A stretch of DNA of 64,000 nt from Leptidea sinapis (taxonomy: Eukaryota > Arthropoda > Insecta > Lepidoptera > Pieridae). Location: NCBI RefSeq assembly GCF_905404315.1, contig NC_066310.1:62001-126000 (forward strand), given 5' to 3'. Below the pieces are notes generated by a model. The model worked only from the letters and a program-made list of their open reading frames with translations. It was not told the DNA's origin and made no database searches. Positions 43,121 to 55,068 of the stretch are shown here, piece after piece. Within the stretch, counting starts at the first letter, position 1. Each line of letters starts with the position of its first letter. The position numbers and the translations under genes were made by a program.

Positions 43121-43338
43121 GCTCTGTACTTTAACCGGGGCTAAAACTTTGTACCGGGGCGTAAAAAGAATAGGGGAGTCTCAGGCCCATGGGTGTCGTA
43201 AGAGGCGACTAAGGGCTTTTTAGAAGTGGGAGAGTCACGCTGCCGTCTTTTGACGTCAGCACAATCGGGCCAGGCTCGTCCGGGTTAATTACCACACTCG
43301 CACAGAATACCGGCGTGAAGTAGCGGCCTAGTGCCGCT

Positions 43339-44145
43339 ATGTTGGACCATTGGACCGGTGGCCATTCCCCCCCCCTCCACCTGAATATGACAGCGAAACT
43401 TAAAAATATTTTACCCCAGGAGGGTACCGGCTCTACCAGAGTCGGAGAATCCCTCCCCGAGCTAGAGTGCTCGGGGAGATGTTCTAGGGAGGGCACAGAA
43501 CCGCGCATAACCAAGGACAAACGAGGCATTAACACCACGGCACCCCACTCCACACTCAACGTGGACTTTTGCAATATCAGGGGAATTCACTCCAATTTAA
43601 ACGCCGTCCACCACCACCTTGAGACGGTGCAGCCGGCCTTGTGTTTCCTTACGGAGACGCAGATATCTCGACCTAGCGATACGACATATTTAACGTACCC
43701 CGGGTACAAAATTGAGCACAATTTTTTGCCTCATGCCGGGGTATGTGTGTACGTTAGGGAGGATATCTACTGTCGCCGTCTCGGTAATTTTGACGGTAGG
43801 GACCTGTCCACTCTCTGGCTCCGAGTAGATTTAGAGGACCACGTCCGCATCTATGCGTGTGTCTACAGGTCCCATAGTGACAACGCAGAAACCGATCATC
43901 TCATGGGCTGCGTTCAAGCGGCAATTGACGACGTGCTTGCACAGATCCCCTCCGCTGAAATCGTAGTCTTGGGTGATTTCAACGGGCACAATGCCGAATG
44001 GCTTGGATCACGTACCACAGACTACGCAGGGCGATCTGTGCATAATTTTGCATTGGCGTATGGTCTGTCCCAATTGGTCGAGTCGCCAACGCGGCTCCCG
44101 GATGTGGATAGCCACATGCCATCCTTATCCCGGATCTTCTGCTGA
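43339..44145 (+). pseudogene. CR1/Zenon-like endonuclease fragment
   Basis: APE-type endonuclease: VDFCNIRGIHSN (N-terminal Asn), CFLTETQI (catalytic Glu), GVCVYVREDI, YACVYRSH, VLGDFNGHNAEWLG (Asp/Asn) and LVESPTRLP. The final SDH motif is lost with the internal deletion; TSDHC survives in another frame near 44190. Role in a live element: nicking target DNA to prime reverse transcription. Confidence 0.82.
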
Positions 44146-44203
44146 CTACACATCCTGATGGTTACTAGGTCTTTGTCGACGCCCCTCTCGGAACGTCCGA
44201 CCA

Positions 44204-44716
44204 TTGCCTGGTCAGGAGTGTAGTGCCCATCCGACGCCAACGTCGCAGACCACCAGCTGCTGTCATCTCTGGTCTGGCGCACCCCAGTATCAGCTCGATC
44301 CATTTGACCGCGTGCAACGCAGAGCAGCTCGAATTGTCGGGGACACAGTGCTCTGTGAACGGCTGGATCACTTGGCGTTGCGTAGAGACGTCGCTTCATT
44401 GTGTGTCTTCTACCGCATTTATCACGGGGAGTGTTCCGAAGAGCTGTTTAACCTGATTCCTGCCGCCGAATTCCACCTTCGATCGACACGCCACAAGTTA
44501 GGATATCATCCTCACCATCTGGATGTGTGGCGGTCCTCCACAGTGCGGTTTTCAAGGAGCTTTCTTCCACGTACTACAAAGCTTGAGCTTCCTTGTGCGG
44601 TGTTTCCAGGACGATACGACATGGGTACCTTCAAAAAAAGCGCGTACACCTTCCTTAAAGGCCGGCAACGCTCCTGTGATTCCTCTGGTGTTGCAAGAGA
44701 TTGTGGGCGGCGGTGA
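44204..44716 (+). pseudogene. CR1/Zenon-like ORF2 C-terminal fragment
   Basis: From about 44284 it matches the C-terminal segment of CR1-type ORF2 (FDRVQRRAARIVGD, LALRRDVASLCVFYRIYHGECSEELF, FPGRYDMGTFKKSAYTFLKGRQ). The first 25 or so residues are scrambled junction sequence. The frame ends in the conserved 3' tail. Confidence 0.8.
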
Positions 44717-44771
44717 TCACTTAACAACAGGTGATCCGTACGCTCGTTTGTCCTCCTATTCCATAAAAAAA

Positions 44772-44777
44772 ATATGT
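44772..44777 (+). repeat. Target-site duplication, right copy (ATATGT)
   Basis: Partner of 43115-43120, immediately after the A-run of the LINE. Confidence 0.75.
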
Positions 44778-46375
44778 CTTTGGTTGGAATGTTAAGTGCT
44801 GTTTTTATTCGGTCAATTAGTTTTGCAAGTAAAACTGTTCCACATAGTTCTAATCTCGGTGTGGATATTTTCTTAACTGGTGCTACTTTCGTTTTAGCTT
44901 CTATCATCGTTACTTTGACTGTTTCAGGCAAGATAGATCGGCAATAGACAACTGTGGCGTATGCAACATCTGATGCGTCAGAAAATCCATGAATCTCAAC
45001 CTTGACGACGTTGTCTGTAAAGCCTATCCATCTATCTAATTCTATGGTGATATATGTTACTTACGTTATTGCGGAATGTCAACCATTCTATCTTTAACAT
45101 TTCAGGAATCTGATCGTCCCAATTAATACCGGCTGCCCACAATTTCTGCAGAAAAAGTTTGGCTTTGATAACTATAGGAGCTAACCAACCTGATGTGTCA
45201 TATAGCTTAGCGATATCTTATAAAATAATTCGTTTCGTTGGAGCTTCGTAGTTTCTATCTTTAAGATCAAAATTTAATTCAAATTTATCGGATTCATCAT
45301 TCCAATCTATGCCCAAGATTTTTCGTTTATCTTGTGTTAAGTTTTCTATTTCTGGACAGTTCGATGCCTTAACTATGTTTTAATGTGATAGCTTCATCAA
45401 TTGTAGGAGTTCCTGTAAGCAAATCATCTACGTAGAAATCTGATGATAGAGCGCTGATAACTTCTTCTGAGAAATTTTCCTTTTCATCTTCGGCTAGTTG
45501 CCTCAATGTCTTGATTGCCAAATATGGTGCATTTGAAGTTCCATAAGTGACTGTGGTTAGTCTATAGTGTTGGATTGCATCATCGGAACTCCATCTCCAT
45601 ACAATCCGTTGATAGTCCCTTTCACTCTCTTCTATTTTAATTCTTCTATACATTTGGCGAATGTCTCCAACGTGAACTATAACATGTCATCTCCATCTTA
45701 ACGTTATGTCCCTTAGATCACTTTGAAGTGTTGGTCCAATTAACAAATTGTCATTCAACGATTTTCCATTATTAGTCTTGGCAGAAGCATCGAAGACGAC
45801 ACGAAGCTTGGTGGTGAGATGTTGATCGTTAATTACTGCGTGATGAGGTAAGTAACAGAGCCTATTTGTATTTTTAATTGAAACCGGCTCCATGTGGCCT
45901 TGGTCTAGATAATCTTGCATGAATGCTGTGTATCTAAGTCGTAAGTCTGGAAGAGTTTTAAATTTACGCTCCAGTGATGCCAGTTGTTTTAAAGCATTGG
46001 TTTCAGATTCCCCAAAGTCAGGAGGGTTGACAATAAATGGTAAGCGTACTACATATCTTCCTACTACTACATATCTTATTACTTACTATTTTGTCTAGAT
46101 ATAGGTTCTTCTAATTCGCAGAACTTACGAAGTGCTGTGTCTATTTCTATTTTAGCATGATGGCTAGATAATATTGTTTGTTGGTTATCAAGTTTATTGT
46201 TGCTTCCAGAGATCAACCAACCCAAAGAAGTTTCTTGTGCCACAAGTGATCTTTCTTCATCTCTCAGAACCAATACACCCAGTTGAAGTATAACTGCGAA
46301 TACTTCCGCGCCTATTAGAAGATCTATGCGACCAGGCTGTGTGAATGTATAGTCCGCTAATTGTAAGCTATTAAG
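44778..46375 (-). pseudogene. BEL/Pao reverse transcriptase
   Basis: Broken into at least four frames. From right to left: SLGWLISG (near 46230), YLPHHAVINDQH and LRVVFDASAKTNNGKSLNDNLL (45870-45740), then FYVDDLLTG, the Pao form of the YxDD box (near 45430). ISTPRLELCGTVLLAKLI (near 44850) starts the RNase H part and leads into the LINE insertion. Motifs are those of BEL/Pao RT; stops near 45360, 45660 and 45690 make it inactive. Confidence 0.8.
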
Positions 46376-47005
46376 TTATGGCCAATCTACATTATTTACA
46401 CGCTGAGGTATGTATGACGTCAAGTTTCTCAATACATAAGCGTTGACTTTTATTTTAGTTTTCGGGTAATGTGTTGACATTATTTCAAACTCTACAAGTG
46501 CTTTGGTGAATGTGTTCTTTGAGCTAACGCCTACTATGTTTTCTTGAATAGGAGCTTTCTTAAGACCCAATTCTTGGCACGCTCCTTCGGTAATCAATGA
46601 TGCTTGTGATCCTTGATCGACAAGTGCGCGAAGGGTATGCATACTATGGTTTCTATGTGACTGAACTCTGACTAGTGCAGTTGCTAGTATTATCGGAGAA
46701 GTGCCTATGGAAGTTTTCATTGTGATGCTATCTATGTTTTTAACCGTAGAAAGATTTACTATCTGGTTAATCTGTGAGCTCTGCGAAGCAGAAGTCGTGC
46801 CAGCAGGCACGCTGTAACCGTGTAGTAGGGTGTGATGTTTGCGCCCGCATTTTCTACATGTTGACTGAGTGCAAACTTTCACTTCATGGCCCTTTTTTAA
46901 GCATTTAAAGCAAAGATTTTGTTTCTGAATGTACTGCTGTCGGTCGTTTACCTCTAGCTGACTAAAGTTCTTGCATGCATAAAGTCTATGATCCGCATTA
47001 CACAT
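46376..47005 (-). pseudogene. BEL/Pao zinc knuckles and aspartic protease
   Basis: CFKCLKKGHEVKVC is followed by a second partial knuckle CRKCGRKHHTLLH. After a linker comes the protease-like domain with LVDQGSQASLI, where DSGSQ is usual in BEL/Pao; the serine is glutamine here. It overlaps the preceding gag frame and ends near the RT. Confidence 0.8.
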
Positions 47006-47968
47006 TTGAGTGGTTCACTTAATTTCGCCGTAAAACTTTTTGTGGTTGTTATATTTCTGTGAGTAGGTGGATTATTGTCTTTGCCCTTAACTGCTTCTAA
47101 TGTTCTAAAGCGTAATTCCAAAAACTCTGATAAATCTTTCCATGTTGGTAGTCTATTCAATAATTCTATGCGTTGTTCAAATAAACGATGTGACTCCGTA
47201 TCCAGTTTCTGTATAACTATGAAGACTATTATATCATCCCATTTATCAGTGGGAATATCTATAGATTTCAATGTTGTTAAGAATTCAGATGTAACGTCTA
47301 ATATTTCTCTAATAGCCTTAGGTGTTTCTTTGGTTCATCAATCTGCCAATATATGAATTAACTATATGTCTACGATTATTGTATCTTCGTTTGAGCGTTT
47401 CCCATATAATATCATAATTGTCTTCAGTGACGGGAATCTGTTTAACTAAATGTTCAGCTTCACCTTGTAAGCTAGATTTGAGGTAGTGACATTTGTTAAC
47501 TTTGCTTAATGTATCGTTGTCATTGATGAGAGATTTGAACAAATCATGAAAAGAAATCCATTCTTTATAATCTCCTGAGAATTTTGGAATTTCGATTGGA
47601 GGTAATTTGACATTATAAGTTGGACTTTGTGGAGGGTTGTCAGTTGGTACTGCTTTAAGAGCTGAATTCGCTGTATCTTCTAGAGTATTTAATTTTTCTT
47701 TAATTCGAGTTTTTAAATCTAAATAGAAGTCAAAACAGTCATCACTAATATTTTGTTTAAAGTAGCTCAATTGTGCCCTTTTGTCTGCAGAAATTGATAC
47801 CAAAGCGTCATGTTTGGTTTGGAATTTTTGTCAATAAAATTCCAGCATTTCCAATCTTGTTTCTAAATGGGCTTTACTCATACGTTCTTTTGGACATTTT
47901 TTGACGTTCTCCATCAATCTTTTAATAAGATTATAGGTTTCTAGCTGACTACTTTGAAGTTCCTCCAT
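46954..47968 (-). pseudogene. BEL/Pao gag
   Basis: The probable start is ATG 47968 (MEELQSSQLETY). One stop at 47831-47833 interrupts the frame. LPPIEIPKFSGDYKEW, FHDLFKSLI, YLKSSLQGEAEHLV and NYDIIWETLKRRYNN are the classic Pao gag core. Another shift near 47320 leads to DKWDDIIVFIVIQKLD and LPTWKDLSEFLE. The protein would assemble the particle. Confidence 0.82.
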
Positions 47969-48286
47969 ACTGAATTCAGCTTATTCTACGTATTTTTAAA
48001 TGCGAATTATTCTAAGTCCTTAAATTGTTGAAATTTTACTAAGTCTTTTATTTCTTCAAAATTTTCTAAGTCTTTTTATTAATTTATTTTTACTAAGTTT
48101 AGTAATGTATGATATGTCAATTTTACTATACTAGTCCAACACCTTTAATCCGTAATCCAGGCACTTCACTAATTTCACTCACTAACACTGAACGTACTAT
48201 TCACTATCACTATATCCGGTTCGAGGATCCAATATTCACTTACTACGTATTAAAAACCACTATGTATCCAGAAAACTCAATTTATC
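47969..48286 (-). other. BEL/Pao leader and truncated 5' LTR
   Basis: Non-coding leader, AT-rich. At about 48230-48286 the sequence repeats the inner part of the left LTR (CACTATGTATCCAGAAAAC). It stops at 48286, where the next element begins, so most of this LTR is missing. A primer-site candidate (minus strand TTGGATCCTCGAACC) lies next to it; unassigned. Confidence 0.55.
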
Positions 48287-48608
48287 TGGTGGGTCTTCCG
48301 CGTAGGTCCTTACGGGCCTCGGGGTAACTGTTCGGGGTGATGGCCCCTTTCAGTAGTATAAACGCCGCCTGCAACTACAGACGGGGCACTGGGTGGGACC
48401 GGTTGGTCCGTGGTGTCATGTCCGGTGGTATCTTGCTACAGTGCGATCAAGCCCGCGTAGTGTCGCGAGCGATCTGCGGACTGCAGCCGGTTTGTAGGTC
48501 CGTGGTTAGCTTGCGCCCGCCGCTCAGCGAGGTCGAGCCCGCCGGTAGTGTACCGGTGAGCGCCCATCAGCCAGCGGCGAGGAAGCAGTCATGTCCTAGG
48601 AGACTAGG

Positions 48609-51245
48609 TCACGTGGTAGTCCTCTTCTGTCCGGCGGTCGTCGATGGTAAGGCGCGATGCCACGCAAATGCTGGGATCGCGCTCGATCGGCGCGCGCCTC
48701 TATAGGTGCTCAGGCGACGAACGAAGTCGTCCAGGCTCTCCATGCGCAGGTCTCTGGAGATGACCTGATTTCGTACGAAGCGTGGTGCTCCGGAGATGGT
48801 ACGGAGCGTCAGCGAATGCTGCACTCGCAGCGACTTGCGACCCGTCTCGCTTGTCAGCGCAAACCAGGCGGGGGCAGCGTAGGTGAGTCGCGTGCGAAAG
48901 TACGCCTTGTATACGCACAACTTCGTATGCAGAGGCAGGTGGGACGCCAGCACGGGTCGGAGAACGTTCCGTGCGGCGCGCGTCTGGGCAACCACGTTCT
49001 TAACATGGGGCCGCATCGAGAGTGTCCTGTCGATGGTCACGCCGAGGTATTTGGCCTTCGGGGACCATACGACGGTCTCGCCCATGAGTGACACCGGGGG
49101 CGGCAATAGGCGCGCCCGCCCGATGGAAATCGCCTGAGTCTTCGCCACATTGACCTTGAGTCTCCAGTCCTTCAGCCAGGTGGGAATCGCGTCCAGTGTT
49201 CGCTGCATCTTCAGCGCTGCATGCGGGGCATTCAGCGAGGTGGTAATGAACGCCGCGTCGGCGTTCATTACCACCTCGCGGTAAATGGCGCCGTTGGTAC
49301 TGGAATGTCGTCCGTGTATCTGCTGTAGCAGACGGGCGACAGGCAGCTTCCCTGGGGCACACCAGCTTGGATGGGGCGCTCCGTGGACAGAGCGTCTTCA
49401 ACCGCCACTTGAAAACGTCTGTCTTCCAAAAAGGTGGCCACAGTCTTAACTACTCGGCGGGGAGTAGTAGACGTGGACAGCTTGTACACGAGGCCGGCGT
49501 GCCAGACGCGATCGAACGCCTTCTCCATATCGAGGAATACTGCAACAGACTGCTCTCGCTTGTTGTAGGCGGTAGCGAGATGGTGCAGTACCCTCGTCAC
49601 TTGTAAAGTGGTGGAGTGTTCGGCACGGAAACCGAACTGTTCGTCGCGTGGCTGAAGATGCGGCGTGATGTGCAGCAACAGTAGCTTCTCGAAGACTTTC
49701 GAGGTGGTGGATAGAAGAGTGATGGGACGGTAACTCCCAGGCAGCATGATGTTCTTGCCTTGCTTGGGAATCAAGATGACTCGGCCGAGCTTCCACGATG
49801 ATGGAAAGTGCCCGGTACGGAGGATTCCGTTGAAGAGCCGCGTCAGCGTCGCGATTGCTCGCGGAGGTAGGTGACGCAGGGCTTCGTTGGTGATCCGATC
49901 AGGGCCGGGTGCTTAGCGCAGTCTAGTTCGCCGAATCATCCTTTGGACTTGTCCGGGGGAGAACACGACGGGGTCTTCTGTCGGTACTATCGGCGACTCG
50001 AAGTAGTTCTTCACATGTCGCTAGATGGTCTCTACGTGCTGCACATCTGCGGTCGGGTTGGGTGTAAACTGCGTCTCCAGGTAGCCCGCAAATATCTCCG
50101 CTCGATCCTCAGCTCGGTAACCTGGGGTTCCTTCACTGGCCATGAGGGGTCTAATCGGGGAGGGCTTCCCGGAGAGTTGGCGGCAGAGGCGGTGCATGCC
50201 AGACCAGTCGTCACCGGCTCCCTCAATGGCGGAGTGCCAGGATTCGTCTGCAACTGTCTCCAGTGCGTCTGAGATCTTGGCAGCCAGAGCGTTCAGCCGC
50301 GTCTTCATGGTCGGGCACCGCAGGTTTTGCCATTGCCTTCGCAGCTTCCTCTTCTCCTCGATCATCGCTTGTATGTAGGCAGGGAGCTGGGGTTGTCTAC
50401 GAGTAGATGCAGCGTCGAGTCTGGACTCTTGAAGCGCATTGGACGCTGTTGCGCTGAGGTCCGTGGCGAGTCGATCAACGTCTCCAGGGCTCTCTACTCT
50501 AAAGGATGGCGAATGTTCGGCCATGTGTTCGGCGAAGATTCGCCAGTCCTGGCGATGCTTCGGAGAAGGCAGCGATGTCGTCATCGGGGTTGTCTTCAGC
50601 GTCAAGAGGACTGCTTGGTGGTCGGAGATGAGGTGGTCATCCAGAACGTCTAACGACGGTGCGGCAGCTAGGCCGCACGTGATGGCTATGTCAAGGACGT
50701 CTGGCATGTGGGCTGCACAGTACGGGTAGTGCGTCGGGACCTCTGGTCCTAGCACCTGGTAACCGTGGCGATCTGCGTCGTCCAGGAGACGTCTGCCATC
50801 TGGGCTCACGATATTGGAGTTACACGCCGTGTGTTTCGCGTTGAAGTCGCCCGCGACATCGTGGGCAGCAGCGAGTCCAACAAGGTGCGGACATCAGCCA
50901 CTGCGAGTCGGTTCTGCGGCGGAACACACGGGTGGGCTGATGTTCGATGCAGATCTCCACGCCTAGGGCGTACGACGTCTGCAGTTGAGGTACTGGCAGC
51001 AGTTGTTGAATGACGTTCCGACGGACCAAGACTGCTAATCCCCTGTAAGCAGTCCAGATCGGCGAGGCGTGGTCCTCCCGGTAGACGTAGTATCCGGAAA
51101 CCTTCAACTAGTCTATCAGTCTGAGGTGAGTCTAGCTGATCAGGCCGATGTCCACTCGACGCTGAGAAAGCAAAGTCTTGAAGAGACGGGCTTTTTGTGA
51201 TGAAAGCCCGTCGGCGTTCCAAAACACGATGCGGAGCTCAGCCAT
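48609..51245 (-). pseudogene. Jockey LINE 2 ORF2: endonuclease, RT
   Basis: Start ATG 51245 (MAELRIVFWNADGL). Endonuclease: ISETHLR-like segment, YREDHASP..GLAVLVRR, RRLLDDADRHGYQVLGP, PDVLDIAI and LISDHQAVLLTL (near 50690). RT: GSYRPITLLSTTSKVFEKLLL, FLDMEKAFDRVWHAGLVYKL and AGVPQGSCLSPVCYSRYTDDIP. Next, the catalytic YADD is replaced by NADA inside a perfect palindrome (49235-49279). The thumb follows (KYLGVTIDRTLSM, RLTYAAPAW). Frames change near 51110, 50810, 50020-49800 and 49270. Confidence 0.82.
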
Positions 51246-51278
51246 AAAAGGTGCAGAGCTCCGTGATGCAACCCAGGA

Positions 51279-52256
51279 TCAGCGGAATAGGGTCACGCTG
51301 CTCCTGGCCATCAGCACATGATTCAATGTGCTGATAACTTTGGTGAGTCGCGGGTCCAGCGGCGTCACTCGCTTCGCCTTCGTCCCCCCTGCGGGGGCGG
51401 CGACCACGGTGGGCTTGGACGATTTTGTACTGCGCTCGGTAGGCTGCAGTGCGGCGGGCGCAGCAGCGCGTGTCGCAGTAGGTGGTGCGGCAGGTAGGGC
51501 GCATTGGCGCGCTTGAGCGCGTTTCCCGCGCTTGCGTCGGCGTTTAACCGGTTGCCGTGGCTGGTTGGCGGCAGCCATGAGCGAGCCGGGCGCGTTGGCC
51601 TCTAATGCGTGGGCAGTGGGAGGATACGCGCGCGCTGTTGAGGCGGTGCGTGCGATGGTGCCCGCCCGGCGGTTGCGCGTCTCTTTGCGGAACACCGGGC
51701 AGTTTGCGTTGTTCGCCGTGTGCGCGCCACCGCAGTTGGCGCACGTCGGCGGGTCCTTCCTGGGGCGCTGGCACTCTCGTGCAGGATGGTTGTCCCCACA
51801 CCGCACACAGGCAATGGGCCGGTGGCAGTTGTGCGAGGAGTGCCGAAACTGCTGGCAGCGATGGCACTGCGCTGGTCCCTTTCTGCCGCGCCACGCCTCG
51901 ATGGTGATCCCGGGCATACAGAGGAGCTCGTGCACCTCATATATACCCGGGATGAGATTTGGCGTACGCTGGAGTTGCACGAACATCAGACATACCGGTC
52001 TGCCTGGGCGCGCGGGGATCGTGCGCACGTGCTCCGGGACGTATCCGAGCTCACGCAGCTCCGCGTCCACTTGTGCCGGCTCTGTGTTTGCCGGCAGGCC
52101 CCGTATTGCTACCTTAGCGCTCCTCTCCGCGGGGAGCGAGTAGCAGAACCAGGAGATTCCAGCGACACTTTCCAGCTGCGTGAGGTAGCGCTGGATGTGG
52201 CGGAACTCCTGGTCCGACTTGGGGATGAAGCGGACGCCTTTGCCAAACGGGCGTCC
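51279..52256 (-). pseudogene. Jockey LINE 2 ORF1 (gag-like), 5'-truncated
   Basis: Open from the truncation at about 52256 to TGA 51279-51281. Contains FRHIQRYLTQLES, IRGLPANTEPAQVDAELRELG (RRM-like part), then three CCHC knuckles: CHRCQQFRHSSHNC, CVRCGDNHPAREC and CANCGGAHTANNANC. A basic, alanine-rich tail follows. ORF2 starts 33 bp further on. No stop is seen in the remaining frame, so this ORF1 is well preserved apart from its missing start. Confidence 0.82.
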
Positions 52257-52259
52257 GCT

Positions 52260-52482
52260 TCAATTAAATTTATATATTTGCCGTTAATTCCTTGTATTTT
52301 TAGTGCAGTCCAGAGAGAGTTGTGTTTTATAGAGTCGAATGCTTAACTGTAATCAACGAATCCTAAATAATTAGGTTGGTTATATTCATTACATTTCTCT
52401 ACAAGTTGTTTACTTACATGTATATGGTCTATCGTTGAAAATTTGTTTCTAAAACCAGCTTGTTCTCTTGGCTGCGACTCAT
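52260..52482 (-). pseudogene. RTE-like reverse transcriptase scrap
   Basis: Minus-strand translation gives SQPREQAGFRNKFSTIDHI, LVEKCNEYNQPNYLGFVDYS, AFDSIKHNSLW and INGKYI, the finger-palm segment typical of RTE-clade LINEs. One stop interrupts the DYSKAFD box. Both ends are joined abruptly to other LINEs. Confidence 0.75.
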
Positions 52483-55068
52483 CTATGTTGTGGTTATTCT
52501 ATTCAAAATAATTTTAGAAATTTCAGTACGGTATTCAAGTGATTTGACAAATATATTTTGCAGTCTCTCTATTCTATCGATATGAACTTTATAGAATGGA
52601 TGCCAAACAGTACAAGCAAATTCTAAATTGCTACGTACGTAGCTATGATAAAGCAACTTATAAGTGAAGATATCCTTGAAAAGTTTACTTAAACGTAATA
52701 TAAAACCTAACTGTTTGAAGGCTTTATTTAACATTTGATCGATGTGAGGGACAAAATTTAACTTAGTATCCATAATAACCCCTAGATCTCTAATTTGATC
52801 AACTCTTTCTAATATTTGGTCATATAATTTATAATTGAATTTTATCATATCATTTCTTCGTGTATAACTCATGATATAACATTTATTTGTATTTAAGAAA
52901 AGATTATTAGTATTGCAGAATTGCTCAAAATTCGATAGACCAGCTTGAAGAAGTTCGCAATCACAAGTATCCTTGATAATCCTAAAAATCTTTGTATCGT
53001 CCGCGTAAAGTAAAATATTCGAATTAGTGGGTATATTGGTTATGTTATTAATGTACAATATAAAAAGTAATGGACCTAAATGAGAACCTTGTGGGACCCC
53101 AGAACTTATATTACAGTATTGAGAAGTATATCCCCTTAGAGCAACTGCTTGGCATCGGTTACTAATATATGATTTCAACCACCGGAAAAGGTCGCCATGT
53201 ATTCCTAGTTGCCACAGCTTCTGTAATAATGTGTTATGAGAAATTTTGTCAAAACACTTGGCGAAATCTGTATAAATAACATCAACTTAACACTTGTCAT
53301 CCATGGCATTGAGAATATATTCGGTAAACACAAGCAAATTGCTATCTACACATCGTCCTCTAACAAAACCGTGTTGACATGGAGTTATAATAGACTTAAG
53401 AGCCGAGTACATTTGTTCGGTAACAATTTTTTCTAGGATTTTTCCAAAAATATTTAGTTTGGAAATCGGGCGATATTTTTCGATATCTTGCGTTATAGAC
53501 CCCTTTGAAATCGGACTAATAAGTGCCTGTTTCCATAGCTGCGGATAATATCCGTTTGTAATAGATTTTTTATAGAGAAATGTGATTGGGATAGCTAATG
53601 AAGTTGAACAGCTTTTTATTACAATGGGGTGAATTCCATCTGGACCAGCACCTTTATTAATATCAACAGATTTTAAATATTTCAGTACTTTATCAACACT
53701 AATTTCGATAGAGTTCAAATTAATAACAGCATCATGACAGGGCTCCAGTTGGTCAATGTCAATAGGATCTGAGCTCAATGGTTCAAATACAGATTGAAAA
53801 TGTTCATTGAATAAATTACAAATATGTTCTCCATCTGTTACAAGAGACCCTTTGTAAGACATTGTTTGTGGCAGTCCACTATTAGATGATATTTACTTAA
53901 CAAAGGTCCAGAAATATTTAGGATTTGATTTGATTTTGTCTTCAGTGTAATTTATATAGTAAAAATAGCATTGACGTTCCATGCTATGTGCTCTCTTTCT
54001 TAATAATTTAAATGTTTGTTCGTCTAGTGGATTATTATATATTTTCCAACGCTTATGATACTTATTTTTCTCATTAAGTAATTTCCTCAGCGGTTTAGTA
54101 TACCAGATTGGTATAGAATTGGAAGATTTGATGGACCGACGGGGAAAAATATATATATTGAACATACTTGTTAAATAAGTTATGGAAGAAGTCGTAAAAT
54201 TTAAGCAAACATTCATCTAGAGATAAGTCACCAAAAAATAAATTCCAGTCTATAACTGACAGTTCATTATTCATTCCTGTATAATCTGCAGTGTGGAAAT
54301 TGTATCTGAGTTGTGTAGCCGCCCTAAGTGAAGATGAAGATATTAAACTTAAATCTATACACAAACATCTGTGGTGACTGTCCTCGGGTGTGAGAGGATG
54401 GTTACAGTGAGAGATGAGACAGAGAGTATTTGACATAATTAGATCTAGAATTCTATGATTATCATTGAAATTACCATTGTACTGTTTAAAATTACAGAAA
54501 TTCAAGAATTCAATCAAAAGTCTAACACAGTAATTAGAACTGGGCGATAAAATCAGATCAGAAATTGACAAGCCTATTGTCCACTCAGCATCTGAGATGT
54601 TGAAATCGCCAATTATCAGAAATATATCATTAGGTCTGTCTATCTATGTGGACTTGATATTTCAAAAAAAGACTGTAATCCATTTCTGTGGTTGGCTCCG
54701 TGTGGAATATAAACGCAGGCAATGTTTAAGTGAAATGATTTACCTAACGGAATGGAGACCCACACGCAGTCTGCGGCGTCGGGCGGCGGCGAGGGCCAGT
54801 CGCGACGAAACGGTCGCCAGCGCTCGCGGACGTCCACCAATACACCGCCGCCGCGCCGCGCACCTCGAGCGGTCTGCGACCGGTCGCCACGGAAAACTAT
54901 GTATCTATTGTCAATATACTCACGGTCATTAAAATCTGATGTTAACCAAGTTTCCGTTATACAGATAAAATCGTAGTTGCACATCAGCACCTGAGAAAGA
55001 AAATCGTGAGATTTTGTGCGGAGACCTCGCACATTTTGATAATATCCGTTCAATAGCTTACTATTCAT
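52483..55068 (-). pseudogene. CR1/L2-like LINE ORF2: endonuclease and RT
   Basis: Start ATG 55068 (MNSKLLNGYYQNVRGLRTK), overlapping the end of ORF1 by 8 bp. Endonuclease: CITETWL, DRSQTARGARRGGGVLV, VYIPHG, then across frame changes ILDLIMSNTL and PEDSHHRCLCIDL. RT: LKSVDINKGAGPDGIHP, ISKGSITQDIEKYRPIS, GFVRGRCVDSNLL, SSGVPQGSHLGPLLFILYI and YADDTKIF (intact YADD near 53000). LGVIMDTKLNF closes it. Frames change near 54600, 54150, 53880 and 53240. Confidence 0.8.

Larger units (their letters stand above)
43121..44771 (+). mobile_element. CR1/Zenon-like LINE, internally deleted
   Basis: The 5' leader contains TGGGTGTCGTAAGAGGCGAC, and the 3' end has AAAGGCCGGCAACGC, GGCGGCGGTGATCACTTAAC and a run of A: both hallmarks of lepidopteran CR1/Zenon-type LINEs (recognised from memory). 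The endonuclease start and the ORF2 C-terminus are present but the whole RT between them is missing (junction about 44140-44230). Flanked by the ATATGT duplication. Confidence 0.85.
40969..48286 (-). mobile_element. BEL/Pao LTR retrotransposon, decayed and split
   Basis: Minus-strand gag, zinc knuckles, protease, RT, RNase H and integrase in BEL/Pao order. A CR1/Zenon-like LINE is inserted at 43121-44771. The 5' LTR is cut off at 48286 by the next element. Numerous stops and frameshifts. The segment 41105-41298 between integrase and LTR is AT-rich and non-coding. Confidence 0.82.
48287..52259 (-). mobile_element. Second Jockey-clade LINE, 5'-truncated
   Basis: GC-rich minus-strand element with ORF1, a 33-bp spacer and ORF2 in the normal order. 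It is cut at 52259 within ORF1. The region 48287-48608 is its 3' non-coding end; no oligo(A) is seen where it meets the BEL LTR, so the 3' terminus is also damaged. Confidence 0.82.

Noticed and set aside
48337..49137. Plus-strand frames of 84-144 codons across the second Jockey LINE
   Set aside because: Shadows in GC-rich DNA opposite ORF2; they lack family motifs.
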